Counted from the first letter of the stretch, positions 1 to 8,047 are shown. The stretch is 22,838 nucleotides of DNA from Desulfarculaceae bacterium (GCA_021737205.1 JAIPEK010000004.1:1-22838), one strand, 5' to 3'. Numbers and translations are program-made. Notes: generated by a model from the sequence alone, not told the origin.

Positions 1-463
1 TCACATCCTTGAAAAAGCCCCTGACATCCGATGTAAGCCCCGTGCCCAGGATGCCGTCCACGAAAAGGTCATGGTCCAGGATTTCCTCCTTGAGTTCTTC
101 GAAAGTTTCCGCATCCGGAACTTCGGTCAATGAGGCGTTCGGTTGTTTTGCACCCAGTTTCCGGGCAAGTTCGAGATTGGTCCGGGCATCTCCTTTGACT
201 TTGTCGATAGCGGACAAAAGGAAAATGTTCACGGCAATGTTCTGTTCCATGAGATAGCGGGCGATCACGAATGCATCTCCGCCGTTGTTTCCCCTGCCTG
301 CCAGCACGCAGACTTCCATTGACCGAATGTCGGGAAATTCCCGCATAATGATGTCAAAGGCCCCTCTTCCGGCGCTTTCCATCAGAACGATGCCGGGAAT
401 CCCGAAATCCTCTATGGTCTCTTTATCCATTTTCTGCATTTGTTCGGCGTTTACCAGGTACAT
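1..463 (-). CDS. nnrE: NAD(P)H-hydrate epimerase (YjeF N-terminal domain), partial
   Basis: Reading the minus strand from an ATG at 463 gives 154 residues with no stop before the window edge, so the gene is cut off at its C-terminal side. The protein begins MYLVNAEQMQKMD and carries GRGNNGGDAF at residues 56-65, the phosphate-binding loop of the YjeF_N / NnrE Rossmann-like fold, then an acidic DGILGTGL stretch. The family epimerises R-NADHX/NADPHX to the S form so that NnrD can dehydrate it back to NAD(P)H. In many bacteria one polypeptide holds NnrE followed by NnrD; whether NnrD follows here cannot be seen. A purine-rich AAAGGGG lies a few bases before the ATG and fits a ribosome binding site. 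The gene is divergent from ablB. Confidence 0.9.
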   Translation of the reverse strand, partial: MYLVNAEQMQKMDKETIEDFGIPGIVLMESAGRGAFDIIMREFPDIRSMEVCVLAGRGNNGGDAFVIARYLMEQNIAVNIFLLSAIDKVKGDARTNLELARKLGAKQPNASLTEVPDAETFEELKEEILDHDLFVDGILGTGLTSDVRGFFKDV

Positions 464-554
464 TTTTCGCCCCTTTCCTGTACGTGTTTCATATAGTATG
501 ATACCTAATAGCTTTTGAGTTGAAATTCAAGTGAAAATCGGGGCAGGAGGGCAG
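464..554. promoter_or_regulatory. Divergent intergenic region nnrE / ablB
   Basis: This 91-base AT-richer gap separates two divergent start codons and should hold both promoters. On the plus strand TATGAT (497-502) is a 5/6 match to a -10 box, but the hexamer 17 bases upstream (TTTCCT) is a poor -35. On the minus strand no convincing pair was found. The strong GGAGG at 546-550 is the ablB ribosome binding site. Confidence 0.3.
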
Positions 555-1397
555 ATGTACGACCGGGTTGAAACAATCGGCCGGTCTGTGATTCAGCACG
601 GCAAACACAATGACCGGGTGTATCTTATGAAACTTTCCGCATCGGATTTTCCCGGTATTATTGCTCGGATCGAAGCTATGGCCGGGAAAGAAGGGTACGG
701 GAAAATTTTTGCAAAGCTGCCCGGCTGGACCCAGAAGGAATTGATCCTGAGGGGATACAAAATCGAGGCAACGGTTCCTTTTTTTTACAATACAGTGGAC
801 TCGGCCGTATTTTTTGCCAGGTTCATCGATCCCGCCCGGGGAACCATGGAAAGAAAGACCCGGGATCGGATCACCGGGATTATTGAAAATGCCTGCTCCC
901 TGGTGTTTGATGATAAGGAAAAGTTCGAATGCCATTCCAATGACGTAACGCTTCTGGACAAAACCCATGCCCCGGCCCTGTCCTATCTGTACCGCAGTGT
1001 ATTTGCCTCCTATCCTTTTCCGGTGTTTGATCCGGACTATGTGGCCCAATCCATGGACACCGGCACACTGTATTTCGGGATTTTTGACGGCGACCGCCTG
1101 GTGGCGGCGGCCGGAGCGGACATGGATCTGTCGAACCTGAATGCAGAGATGACGGATTTTGCGGTCCTGCCGGAGTACCGGGGACGGCGTTTTTCCTCGG
1201 TTCTGCTGACTGCTATGGAAAAGGAGGTTCAAAAGCGGGGCTTCAATGTATGTTATACCATCGCAAGAGCCATGCAGCCGGGGATCAACATCGCTTTTGC
1301 AAGGGGCGGGTACCTTTTTGCAGGCACGCTCGTGAACAACACCGGTATCGCCGGACGTATCGAAAGCATGAATGTCTGGTACCGCATCGGATTTTGA
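555..1397 (+). CDS. ablB: Beta-lysine N6-acetyltransferase (AblB type)
   Basis: A 280-residue protein. In AblB, a GNAT enzyme acetylates (S)-beta-lysine to N-epsilon-acetyl-beta-lysine, a compatible solute of methanogens and some salt-tolerant anaerobic bacteria. Family hallmarks visible are the N-terminal IGRSVIQHGKHNDRVYLMKL, the KIFAKLPGW segment, the GNAT acetyl-CoA loop VLPEYRGRRFS near residues 203-213, and the C-terminal RIESMNVWYR. An in-frame GTG at 531 would add eight residues, but ATG 555 is preceded at four bases by GGAGG and starts where family members start, so it is preferred. The usual partner ablA (lysine 2,3-aminomutase), which supplies beta-lysine, is not in the window. The assignment is by recalled family motifs and is fairly secure; the exact acyl acceptor is inferred. 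Confidence 0.85.
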   Translation: MYDRVETIGRSVIQHGKHNDRVYLMKLSASDFPGIIARIEAMAGKEGYGKIFAKLPGWTQKELILRGYKIEATVPFFYNTVDSAVFFARFIDPARGTMERKTRDRITGIIENACSLVFDDKEKFECHSNDVTLLDKTHAPALSYLYRSVFASYPFPVFDPDYVAQSMDTGTLYFGIFDGDRLVAAAGADMDLSNLNAEMTDFAVLPEYRGRRFSSVLLTAMEKEVQKRGFNVCYTIARAMQPGINIAFARGGYLFAGTLVNNTGIAGRIESMNVWYRIGF

Positions 1398-1440
1398 CTT
1401 TTCAGAAGGGGATGTACTATATTGCGGAGCGCTTTTGCAA

Positions 1441-1461
1441 GAAACTTGAAACTTGAAACTG
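1441..1461. repeat. Triple heptamer repeat (GAAACTT)n
   Basis: Three contiguous heptamers, GAAACTT, GAAACTT and GAAACTG, lie in the 130-base gap between ablB and ispF. Short tandem arrays of this kind occur between genes in many bacterial genomes. No protein or RNA gene was seen in the gap. Confidence 0.75.
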
Positions 1462-1527
1462 GAGACAAGAAGAGCCAAAGGGTGGTGCCTAATATTTGGC
1501 AGGTAATAAAAAAGGGCAGGATTTGAT

Positions 1528-2022
1528 ATGAACATGACGGATATACGGGTAGGGTCCGGGTATGACGTGCACCGGTTTGCAAAGGGCCGGCCGCTTGTGC
1601 TGGGCGGAGAGGAAATCCCGTTTGACAGGGGCCTTGACGGTCATTCGGATGCGGACGTGCTCGTGCATTCGGTTTGTGATGCCCTCCTGGGAGGCGCCGG
1701 GCTCGGGGATATCGGCGAGCACTTCCCGGATGACGACCCCGCGTATCTCGGCATATCAAGTCTGATTCTGCTGGAAAAGTGTGCACAACTCCTGTATAAA
1801 TACGGGTACGGTGTGGTCAACATGGATGTAACGGTTATGGCCCAGCAGCCGAAACTCGGTGGATACAAGCGGCGGATGGCGGAAAACATCGCGTCTGCCG
1901 CCGGGATCGCCCCTGACAGGGTGAATGTGAAGGCCACCACAACCGAGGGTCTCGGGTTCACCGGCAGGCTGGAAGGAATCTGCGCCCATGCGGTTGTTTT
2001 GCTAACAAAAAATCCGGGATAA
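1528..2022 (+). CDS. ispF: 2-C-methyl-D-erythritol 2,4-cyclodiphosphate synthase
   Basis: A 164-residue protein of normal length. IspF converts 4-diphosphocytidyl-2-C-methyl-D-erythritol 2-phosphate to the 2,4-cyclodiphosphate with loss of CMP, in the non-mevalonate isoprenoid pathway. The zinc site is complete: D13 and H15 in GSGYDVHRF, and H47 in GHSDADVLVH (37-47). The C-terminal VKATTTEGLGFTGR segment is the conserved CDP-binding stretch. The start ATG follows GGCAGGA by about seven bases. The stop codon shares its last base with the ATG of cysS, so translation is probably coupled. The ispF-cysS order is common in bacteria. ispD is not seen in the window. Confidence 0.97.
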   Translation: MNMTDIRVGSGYDVHRFAKGRPLVLGGEEIPFDRGLDGHSDADVLVHSVCDALLGGAGLGDIGEHFPDDDPAYLGISSLILLEKCAQLLYKYGYGVVNMDVTVMAQQPKLGGYKRRMAENIASAAGIAPDRVNVKATTTEGLGFTGRLEGICAHAVVLLTKNPG

Positions 2023-3464
2023 TGTATATGAGTTTGAGAATTTACAATACTTTGGGAGGAAGGAAGGAAGAGTTCGTTCCTCTCCAGGAAGGCAGGGTGG
2101 GCATGTACGTGTGCGGCCCCACTGTTTACGATACCAGCCATATCGGCCATGCGCGGTCCGTTGTGGTGTTTGACACGGTGTTCAGGTGGCTGCGCAAACT
2201 CGGGTATGATGTCTGCTATGTAAGAAATTTCACGGACGTGGATGACAAGATCATTAAAAAGGCCGAAGAGACCGGCGAGAAACCGGAATATATCACGGAA
2301 AAGTATATCGATGAGTTCCACAAGGAGATGGATGCGCTGAACGTTCTGCGGCCCACCATCGAACCCAGGGCAACAGACCATATCCGCCATATCATATCGT
2401 TTATCGAAAAACTGGTGGAAAAGGGACGGGCGTATCACGTGCCCGGAGGCGACGTGTATTTCGCCATCGACTCTTTTGAAAACTACGGCATGCTGTCGGG
2501 GCGGAACCCGGATGACATGAAGGCGGGCTCCCGGGTGGCGGTGGATGACAAAAAGAGAAATCCGTTGGATTTTACCCTGTGGAAACCTGCAAAGCCGGGA
2601 GAACCCGCCTGGGAGAGTCCATGGGGGCCGGGAAGGCCCGGCTGGCATATCGAGTGTTCCGCCATGAGCCATGAATACCTGGGCGATTCATTCGATATCC
2701 ACGGCGGGGGAAAGGATTTGATCTTTCCCCATCACGAGAATGAAATCACCCAGTCCGAGGCGCTTTTCGACAAACGGTTCGTGAAATACTGGATGCACAA
2801 CGGGTTCGTGGACATCAACAACGAGAAGATGTCCAAGTCGCTCGGCAACTTCACCATGATCAAGGATGTGCTGGACCTGTATCCGGCCGAGGTGATCCGG
2901 CTGTTTCTGCTTTCCAAACATTACAGAAGCCCCATCGATTTCAACGATGAAGCCATGAGAGAGGCCGTCGTGGGCCTGGAACGGGTGTACGCCTTTCTTG
3001 ACAGGGCTGCTGAAGCCGGGGCTTCTTTTGAGAAGGGATCCGGGGAAGGTGAGTTGTGGGGGGAGTTCGAAACCGCCATGAATGATGACTTTAACACGGC
3101 AAAGGGGATCGCGGTGGTGTTTGACGCGGTCAAACAGGGCAACCGGATCCTGGACGAACAGGGCGGAAAACCCTCCGGCGACGGCATTGAAACGCTTTCC
3201 GAACTTTGTGCGCAGATCCGGAACATGGGAGAAGTCCTCGGGGTCTTTGTGTTGGAACCGGGGGCCTATTTTGCGGACAAAACCGACCGCGCGGTCCGGT
3301 CCAAACAACTGGATACCGAAGAAATCGACCGGCTGGTCAAAGAACGCACCGAGGCCCGGAAGAACAAGGATTTTGCAAGAGCCGACGCGATCCGTGATCA
3401 GCTTGCCGAAATGAATATCGTGCTCGAGGACGCACCGGACGGCACGGTATGGAAGGTTGAATAG
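2022..3464 (+). CDS. cysS: Cysteine--tRNA ligase
   Basis: A 480-residue class I aminoacyl-tRNA synthetase that charges tRNA-Cys. It shows the HIGH motif at 40-43 (SHIGHAR) and KMSKS at 269-273. The zinc ligands that read cysteine are all present: C31 in CGPTVYD, C212 in WHIECSAMS, H237 and E241 in the HHENE segment. Length and C-terminal DALR/anticodon region (RKNKDFARADAIRDQL) are typical. The ATG at 2022 overlaps the ispF stop by one base; a second ATG two codons on is possible. znuA follows after a gap of only about 20 bases. Confidence 0.98.
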   Translation: MYMSLRIYNTLGGRKEEFVPLQEGRVGMYVCGPTVYDTSHIGHARSVVVFDTVFRWLRKLGYDVCYVRNFTDVDDKIIKKAEETGEKPEYITEKYIDEFHKEMDALNVLRPTIEPRATDHIRHIISFIEKLVEKGRAYHVPGGDVYFAIDSFENYGMLSGRNPDDMKAGSRVAVDDKKRNPLDFTLWKPAKPGEPAWESPWGPGRPGWHIECSAMSHEYLGDSFDIHGGGKDLIFPHHENEITQSEALFDKRFVKYWMHNGFVDINNEKMSKSLGNFTMIKDVLDLYPAEVIRLFLLSKHYRSPIDFNDEAMREAVVGLERVYAFLDRAAEAGASFEKGSGEGELWGEFETAMNDDFNTAKGIAVVFDAVKQGNRILDEQGGKPSGDGIETLSELCAQIRNMGEVLGVFVLEPGAYFADKTDRAVRSKQLDTEEIDRLVKERTEARKNKDFARADAIRDQLAEMNIVLEDAPDGTVWKVE

Positions 3465-3483
3465 GCTTGAAAGTCGATCTGTC

Positions 3484-4404
3484 ATGAAACGCGGTATATT
3501 CAAAATGAGCCGCATGATCGGGATACTGCCGGTGCTTGCCGCAGTCGTATGGGGAACCGCGGTGTCCCCCTGTTTTGCAGGCGAGCCCGTGCAGGTGTTT
3601 GTCAGTATCCCGCCGCAGAAATATTTTGTGGAACAAATCGGCGGGGAACAGGTGGACGTGAACGTAATGGTGCGGCCCGGGGAAAGCCCGGCTGTTTACG
3701 AGCCCGGCCCGAAACAGATGGTGGCGTTGACAAAATCGAGCCTCTACTTTGCCGTGGGGGTGCCGTTCGAGAGAACCTGGCTTGCAAAAATTGCGTCCGC
3801 CAATCCGGACATGACAATCGTGAATACGGACGCGGATATACGGAAATTTCCCATGGAAAGCCGTCATTCGCATGACAAAGACGGGCACGGCCACGACCAC
3901 GACAACAGGGCCGATGCAGCACTGGATCCCCATGTATGGATGTCGCCGCCCCTTGTGATGCTCCAGGCCAGAAGCATTCTCACGGCACTGGAAAAAGCGG
4001 ACCCGGAAAACCGCCGGGTGTATGAAACCAACTATAAAGAGTTTATCCGGGAACTTGTGGACCTGGACTCGGAAATCCGGTCCATTTTCACGGATAAACA
4101 GGGCATGCGGTTCATGGTGTTTCATCCCTCCTGGGGCTATTTCGCAAGGGCCTACGATCTTGTCCAGATCCCGGTGGAGCTTGAAGGCAAATCCGTAAAA
4201 GCCTCCCGGCTTGTCAAACTCATCGAAAAGGGAAAAGAGCTTGGAATCGGTGCGATTTTCGTCCAGCCCCAGTACTCCGGAAAAAGTGCCGAAATCGTGG
4301 CAAAGGAAATCGGCGGCACCGTGGTTGAGGCTGATCCGCTTTCGGAAAACTGGGCGCGAAACATGAGGACGGTGGCCGAGCGGTTCAGGGAGGAGTTGAA
4401 GTAG
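3484..4404 (+). CDS. znuA: Zinc/manganese ABC transporter substrate-binding protein (ZnuA-like)
   Basis: A 306-residue periplasmic metal-binding protein of the TroA/ZnuA cluster that delivers metal to the ZnuB permease. The N-terminus is a signal peptide with probable cleavage after residue 32 (PCFA|GEP). A His/Asp-rich loop, SRHSHDKDGHGHDHD (127-140), is typical of zinc-type members. Three metal ligands can be placed: H150 (LDPHVWMSP), H214 (VFHPSWGYF) and D284 (VEADPLSE). The position of the usual first histidine holds alanine (GESPAVYEP, A70), so this is a three-ligand variant. A TTG at 3457 opens the frame inside cysS; ATG 3484 is chosen because it gives a standard signal peptide, though the ribosome site is weak and ATG 3505 is an alternative. 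It lies 19 bases after cysS and 2 bases before znuC. Confidence 0.92.
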   Translation: MKRGIFKMSRMIGILPVLAAVVWGTAVSPCFAGEPVQVFVSIPPQKYFVEQIGGEQVDVNVMVRPGESPAVYEPGPKQMVALTKSSLYFAVGVPFERTWLAKIASANPDMTIVNTDADIRKFPMESRHSHDKDGHGHDHDNRADAALDPHVWMSPPLVMLQARSILTALEKADPENRRVYETNYKEFIRELVDLDSEIRSIFTDKQGMRFMVFHPSWGYFARAYDLVQIPVELEGKSVKASRLVKLIEKGKELGIGAIFVQPQYSGKSAEIVAKEIGGTVVEADPLSENWARNMRTVAERFREELK

Positions 4405-4406
4405 CC

Positions 4407-5195
4407 ATGGTCCTGGATCAACCCGTAGTCGACATGGAGAATGTCTGTTTTTCGTACAACGGAAAAACCGTGCTCGAGAACGTGAACCTGGTGATCGGAA
4501 GAGGTGATCTCCTGGCGGTGATCGGCCCCAACGGCGGTGGGAAAACCACCCTTTTAAAGCTGATCATGGGATTTTTGAAACCGGACTCGGGCAATATTTC
4601 CGTGATGGGGAAAAAACCGACCCGGGTGGCGGCAAAGATCGGGTACGTGCCCCAGAATGTTCATATCAACAAAAGTTTTCCCATCACCGTCATTGACGTG
4701 GTGCTCATGGGCCGGCTGGGCCTTGAGGGAAAATTCAGACGGTTTTCCGGCAAAAGCAGGAAAAAGGCGTACCAGGCCCTGGAACAAATGGACATGGCGG
4801 CATATGCCGAGTCCAAAATCGGCCACCTGTCCGCGGGTCAGCGGCAGCGGGTGCTCATCGCCCGGGCCCTTGTCACGGAACCGGCCCTGATGCTGTTGGA
4901 CGAACCCACCGCAAGCATTGACACGGGCGGCCAGGTGGAGTTCTACAAGCTTTTGAACCGGCTGGAGCGGGACATCACCGTGGTGGTGGTCAGCCATGAC
5001 CTTCTTGTGATTTCCAATTACGTGCAGTCGGTGGCCTGCGTGAACCGCACCCTTCACTATCATGACGATTCCGCCATCACCGGGGACATGCTGGATACCA
5101 TGTATTCCTGTTCCGCTGACGGTATATGCCCGGTGGATTTCATGGGCAAACACCTGATGGAAGAGGTCCCGGATCTTGAAAAGGATAAAAAATGA
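4407..5195 (+). CDS. znuC: Zinc/manganese ABC transporter ATP-binding protein
   Basis: A 262-residue ABC ATPase that drives the ZnuB permease. Walker A is GPNGGGKTT (40-48), the Q-loop glutamine is Q83 (YVPQN), the signature is LSAGQRQ (141-147), Walker B is LMLLDEP (161-167) and the switch histidine is H197 (VVSHD). The C-terminal 50 residues, with HYHDDSAITGDML and a CSADGICPVDF segment, are typical of the ZnuC/MntA-type ATPases. A GGAGG lies about 12 bases upstream within the end of znuA. The gene overlaps znuB by four bases (ATGA), so the importer genes are translationally coupled. Metal identity (Zn versus Mn) is inferred from the His-rich binding protein. Confidence 0.95.
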   Translation: MVLDQPVVDMENVCFSYNGKTVLENVNLVIGRGDLLAVIGPNGGGKTTLLKLIMGFLKPDSGNISVMGKKPTRVAAKIGYVPQNVHINKSFPITVIDVVLMGRLGLEGKFRRFSGKSRKKAYQALEQMDMAAYAESKIGHLSAGQRQRVLIARALVTEPALMLLDEPTASIDTGGQVEFYKLLNRLERDITVVVVSHDLLVISNYVQSVACVNRTLHYHDDSAITGDMLDTMYSCSADGICPVDFMGKHLMEEVPDLEKDKK

Positions 5196-6001
5196 TCGAC
5201 GTTCTCCAGTATGATTTCATGCAGAACGCTTTTGCGGCAGGGCTCCTTGCCAGCCTGATCTGCGGGGTCATGGGCACCCTTGTGGTGGTCAACCGGATCG
5301 TGTTCCTGTCCGGCGGAATCGCCCATGCAGCCTACGGGGGCATCGGCATGGCGATTTTTTTTGAAATCCCGCTTATCCTCGGAACCGCTCTTTTCTCCAC
5401 AGCAGCCGCCGTGGTCATGGCTGCGGTGACCCTGAAAGCCCGGCACCGGTCCGATACCATCATCGGGGTGATATGGGCCACCGGCATGGCAATCGGGATC
5501 ATTCTCATCGATCTTTCCCCGGGATACAACGTGGACCTGATGAGCTATCTTTTCGGCAGTATCCTCACCGTCCCCCGTTCCGATCTGTGGATGATGCTGG
5601 GCCTGACCTGTGTGATCCTGGTGTTTGTAACCTTTTTCTATAAGGATATCCTGGCGCTCTCCTACGACGAGGAATTCGCCCGGCTTCGGAACGTGCCGGT
5701 GAAACGGCTATATTTTTTCCAGATTATCCTGCTGGCCCTGTCCATTGTCCTGGTCATCCGGGTGGTGGGCCTGATCCTTGTGATAGCACTGTTGACCATT
5801 CCCCCGTTTATCACCGAACGGTTCGCCAAATCGGTCTTCACCATGATGGCAGGCTCCACCCTGCTTGGCACCGTATTTTCCGTGTCCGGCCTGTTCCTGG
5901 CCTTCCGCTTTGATCTCACATCCGGCGCCTCGATCATACTGGTGGCCGGCGCATTCTTTTTTCTCTTCCTGTTGGCCGACCGAATCTTTGGCAGAAGGTA
6001 A
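5192..6001 (+). CDS. znuB: Zinc/manganese ABC transporter permease
   Basis: A 269-residue ABC-3 family integral membrane protein with about eight hydrophobic segments, forming the channel of the metal importer. Recognisable family stretches are the N-terminal FMQNAFAAGLLASLICGVMG, the central LSYDEEFARLRNVP coupling region that contacts the ATPase, and the VVGLILVIALLTIPP helix. It starts with an ATGA overlap with znuC and is the last gene of the cluster. A short imperfect inverted repeat just after the stop (GTAACC at 5998-6003, GGTTAC at 6028-6033) lacks a T tract and is not a convincing terminator. Confidence 0.95.
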   Translation: MIDVLQYDFMQNAFAAGLLASLICGVMGTLVVVNRIVFLSGGIAHAAYGGIGMAIFFEIPLILGTALFSTAAAVVMAAVTLKARHRSDTIIGVIWATGMAIGIILIDLSPGYNVDLMSYLFGSILTVPRSDLWMMLGLTCVILVFVTFFYKDILALSYDEEFARLRNVPVKRLYFFQIILLALSIVLVIRVVGLILVIALLTIPPFITERFAKSVFTMMAGSTLLGTVFSVSGLFLAFRFDLTSGASIILVAGAFFFLFLLADRIFGRR

Positions 6002-6091
6002 CCCGTCCGACATTGAAACCCGTTTCAGGTTACACCGGATCGGCTGCTGCCTTACGTCCGGGGGCTTGCATAGTTGCTGCGGTACCGGCTG

Positions 6092-6304
6092 TCATTCCGC
6101 CTGTCCCGGCATCAATGAGGAGTGGTACTCCACGATCATCCAGCGCTCCGTGTTCCATTTGTAAACAAACGTAAACCTGGCAGGAGCGGAACTTCCGTCC
6201 CGGAACGTAAACGTATAGATGCCGGAGTTGATTGCAATCTCTCCAAACACACGGATGTCGGACTCTTCGATCCGGCCGGAAGCTGAAGGAGAAATTCGCC
6301 GTCA
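6092..6304 (-). pseudogene. Remnant of an SgcJ/EcaC-like NTF2-fold (SnoaL/DUF4440-type) protein
   Basis: On the minus strand, the frame that ends with the TGA at 6094-6092 reads RIEESDIRVFGEIAINSGIY, then TFTFRDG, RFTFVYKWNTERW and IVEYHSSLMP. This matches the C-terminal half of the SgcJ/EcaC / calmodulin-kinase-association-type NTF2 fold, whose members end with a similar HHSSxMP segment. The frame has no start codon and meets a TGA just upstream. Residues FLLQLPAG, which would precede RIEES in the family, appear in a neighbouring frame, consistent with a single-base deletion near 6280. The N-terminal half is missing; the match stops at the GGDEF remnant. The longer open minus-strand frames here are in the wrong phase. 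A degraded gene is the best reading. Confidence 0.7.
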
Positions 6305-6316
6305 AAACGGGACTGC

Positions 6317-6499
6317 TTGCTTTTCAGGTTTAAATATGTCAATAATAAGTTTGGTCATCCACCTGGTGATAAGATTTTGAAAACCCTTGTGAAAATTATA
6401 AAGAAACGGTTACGGGAACTCAAAGATGTAACCAAAGCAGTGGGTGACGCGCTCTACAAGACCAAAACGGAAGGCCGGAATACGGTCGTCGCATTGTAG
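6317..6499 (+). pseudogene. Internally deleted GGDEF domain remnant
   Basis: The 60-codon frame reads FKYVNNKFGHPPGDKILKTL and then KKRLRELKDV, the opening of a GGDEF (diguanylate cyclase) domain. It passes directly to GDALYKTKTEGRNTVVAL, the last segment of the same domain, which normally reads ADxALYxAKxxGRN. The roughly 60-70 residues between them, including the GGDEF active-site motif, are gone without a change of frame. There is no N-terminal region, and the only start is a TTG with no ribosome binding site. Cyclic-di-GMP synthesis is impossible. Codons are more AT-rich than those of neighbouring genes. It abuts the NTF2-like remnant head to head, marking a deletion scar. Confidence 0.75.
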
Positions 6500-6538
6500 T
6501 GGCAAAACCGGCGGAACTTGTTTTTTATAAGGAGAAAA

Positions 6539-8011
6539 ATGAAAAAAAAAGTATGGCTGATTACCGGAATTTTTCTGATTGTTCTTGCGGTGGTTTTCAC
6601 CATCGTGGGTTTGAAATTGTTTCCGCCAGGAAAACAGGACCAAACCCGATTGCAACAGGCGGAGACACCTAAACTCCCCCTGGATTCTCATATGTCGAAA
6701 TCCTATACGGACGACCTTTCAGGTCTGTTGGAAAGAAAATTCATCCGGGTGTTGACCACACTGAACCGAACCAATTTTTTTGTATCCGACGGTCATCTGG
6801 TCGGGTATGAATACTCTCTTTTAAAGGGGTATGAACATTTTCTGAACCGGTCGGCGGGCAAAAGAGACCTGAAAGTCGTGCTTGAATTTATTCCGGTTTC
6901 CAGAGACGAACTGATCCCGAAATTGATTGAGGGATACGGGGATATCGCTGCGGCCGGGCTGACCATCACCGAGAAAAGAAAAAAGCAGGCGGCATTCACT
7001 GATCCTTATCTGAAAAATGTCAATGAAGTCGTGGTCACCAACCGGCAGGCGGGGATCCTTGAAAAGTTGGCCGACCTGAGTGGTAAGAGAGTGTATGTGC
7101 GTAAAAGCAGCAGCTATTTTGAAAGCCTTGAACGTCTGAACCGGAGGTTGAAGAAAGCAGGCAGGAAGCCTGTTCGAATCGAACTTCTCAGTGAGGAGCT
7201 TGAAACGGAAAGTATCCTTGAAATGGTGAACTCCGGTGCATTGGACATCACCGTGGCGGATTCCCATATCGCGGATGCCTGGTCCGGGGTGCTGGAAAAC
7301 ATAGAGATCCATGACACAATGCGCCTCAGAGAAGGATCCGAAATCGCCTGGATGGTTCGAAAAGAAAACCCCGAGCTCAGAAAAAGCCTGAATCAATTTA
7401 TAAAGACCCATAAAAAAGGAACCATGCTGGGGAATATTTATTTTAAACGATATTTCGAGCAGGCCGGAAAACTGGACAACCCGAAAGACCCGGAGAACTG
7501 GGAAAAGCTTAAGCAATACAAATCCGTTATCCAGAAATATGCGAAACAGTATGAATTTGACTGGTTATTGATACTGGCAGTGGCGTTCCAGGAATCCGGC
7601 CTGGATCATTCCAAAAAGAGCGGCGCCGGTGCCGTGGGCCTGATGCAGGTGCTCCCTTCCACGGCGAAAGACAAAAAAATCGATATCAGTAACATTCGCC
7701 ATGTGGAGAACAACGTTCATGCCGGGGTAAAATACCTGGCTTTTCTGCGGGATCATTACTACAGCAAAGAGGAGATGAGGCCCCAGGATCGTGTTCGTAT
7801 GACCCTTGCCGCTTATAACGCAGGTCCGGCCAAAATCCGAAGAGTCAGGGCGAAGGCCGCACAGATGGGGCTGGATCAAAACAGGTGGTTCCGGAATGCC
7901 GAGATAGCGGCTTTACGCCTGATCGGCCAGGAAACCGTGCAATACGTGAGCAATATCAACAAATATTACGTACTCTATCAGGCGATCGTGGACCAGGCGC
8001 CATCTTCCTGA
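6539..8011 (+). CDS. mltF: Membrane-anchored lytic murein transglycosylase F-like protein
   Basis: A 490-residue protein. An N-terminal hydrophobic segment (residues 4-30, no lipobox) anchors it or acts as a signal peptide. Residues about 55-285 form a solute-binding-protein family 3 domain (LLKGYEHFL, GYGDIAAAGLTIT). Residues about 325-470 form a family 1 lytic transglycosylase domain with catalytic Glu352 in AVAFQESGLDHS, followed by GAVGLMQVLPSTA and LAAYNAGPAKI. This two-domain layout defines MltF, which cleaves peptidoglycan glycan strands to 1,6-anhydro-muropeptides while the SBP-like domain regulates activity. ATG 6539 is preceded by AAGGAG at a good distance; a TTG frame opening at 6518 is rejected. 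katG starts 74 bases downstream, so the pair could share a transcript. Confidence 0.92.
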   Translation: MKKKVWLITGIFLIVLAVVFTIVGLKLFPPGKQDQTRLQQAETPKLPLDSHMSKSYTDDLSGLLERKFIRVLTTLNRTNFFVSDGHLVGYEYSLLKGYEHFLNRSAGKRDLKVVLEFIPVSRDELIPKLIEGYGDIAAAGLTITEKRKKQAAFTDPYLKNVNEVVVTNRQAGILEKLADLSGKRVYVRKSSSYFESLERLNRRLKKAGRKPVRIELLSEELETESILEMVNSGALDITVADSHIADAWSGVLENIEIHDTMRLREGSEIAWMVRKENPELRKSLNQFIKTHKKGTMLGNIYFKRYFEQAGKLDNPKDPENWEKLKQYKSVIQKYAKQYEFDWLLILAVAFQESGLDHSKKSGAGAVGLMQVLPSTAKDKKIDISNIRHVENNVHAGVKYLAFLRDHYYSKEEMRPQDRVRMTLAAYNAGPAKIRRVRAKAAQMGLDQNRWFRNAEIAALRLIGQETVQYVSNINKYYVLYQAIVDQAPSS

Positions 8012-8032
8012 CCGGAAAAATATGCATCGAAA

Positions 8033-8047
8033 CGCTGTCTTACAGCG
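8033..8047. promoter_or_regulatory. Small perfect inverted repeat ahead of katG
   Basis: CGCTGT (8033-8038) and ACAGCG (8042-8047) are perfect complements separated by CTT. The element sits in the 74-base gap between mltF and katG, about 24 bases before the katG ribosome binding site. There is no T tract, so it is not an intrinsic terminator. It could be a short mRNA hairpin or half of an operator. No PerR- or OxyR-type box was recognised. Confidence 0.4.

Noticed and set aside
489..1535. Long minus-strand frame opposite ablB
   Set aside because: It is antisense to the acetyltransferase gene and includes the GAAACTT repeat in translation; no domain is recognisable.
5997..6033. Terminator after znuB
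   Set aside because: The inverted repeat is short with a large interrupted loop and is not followed by a T tract.
6030..6305. Minus-strand 91-codon frame in the scar region
   Set aside because: The recognisable NTF2-like residues are in a different frame; this frame is out of phase and shows no family pattern.
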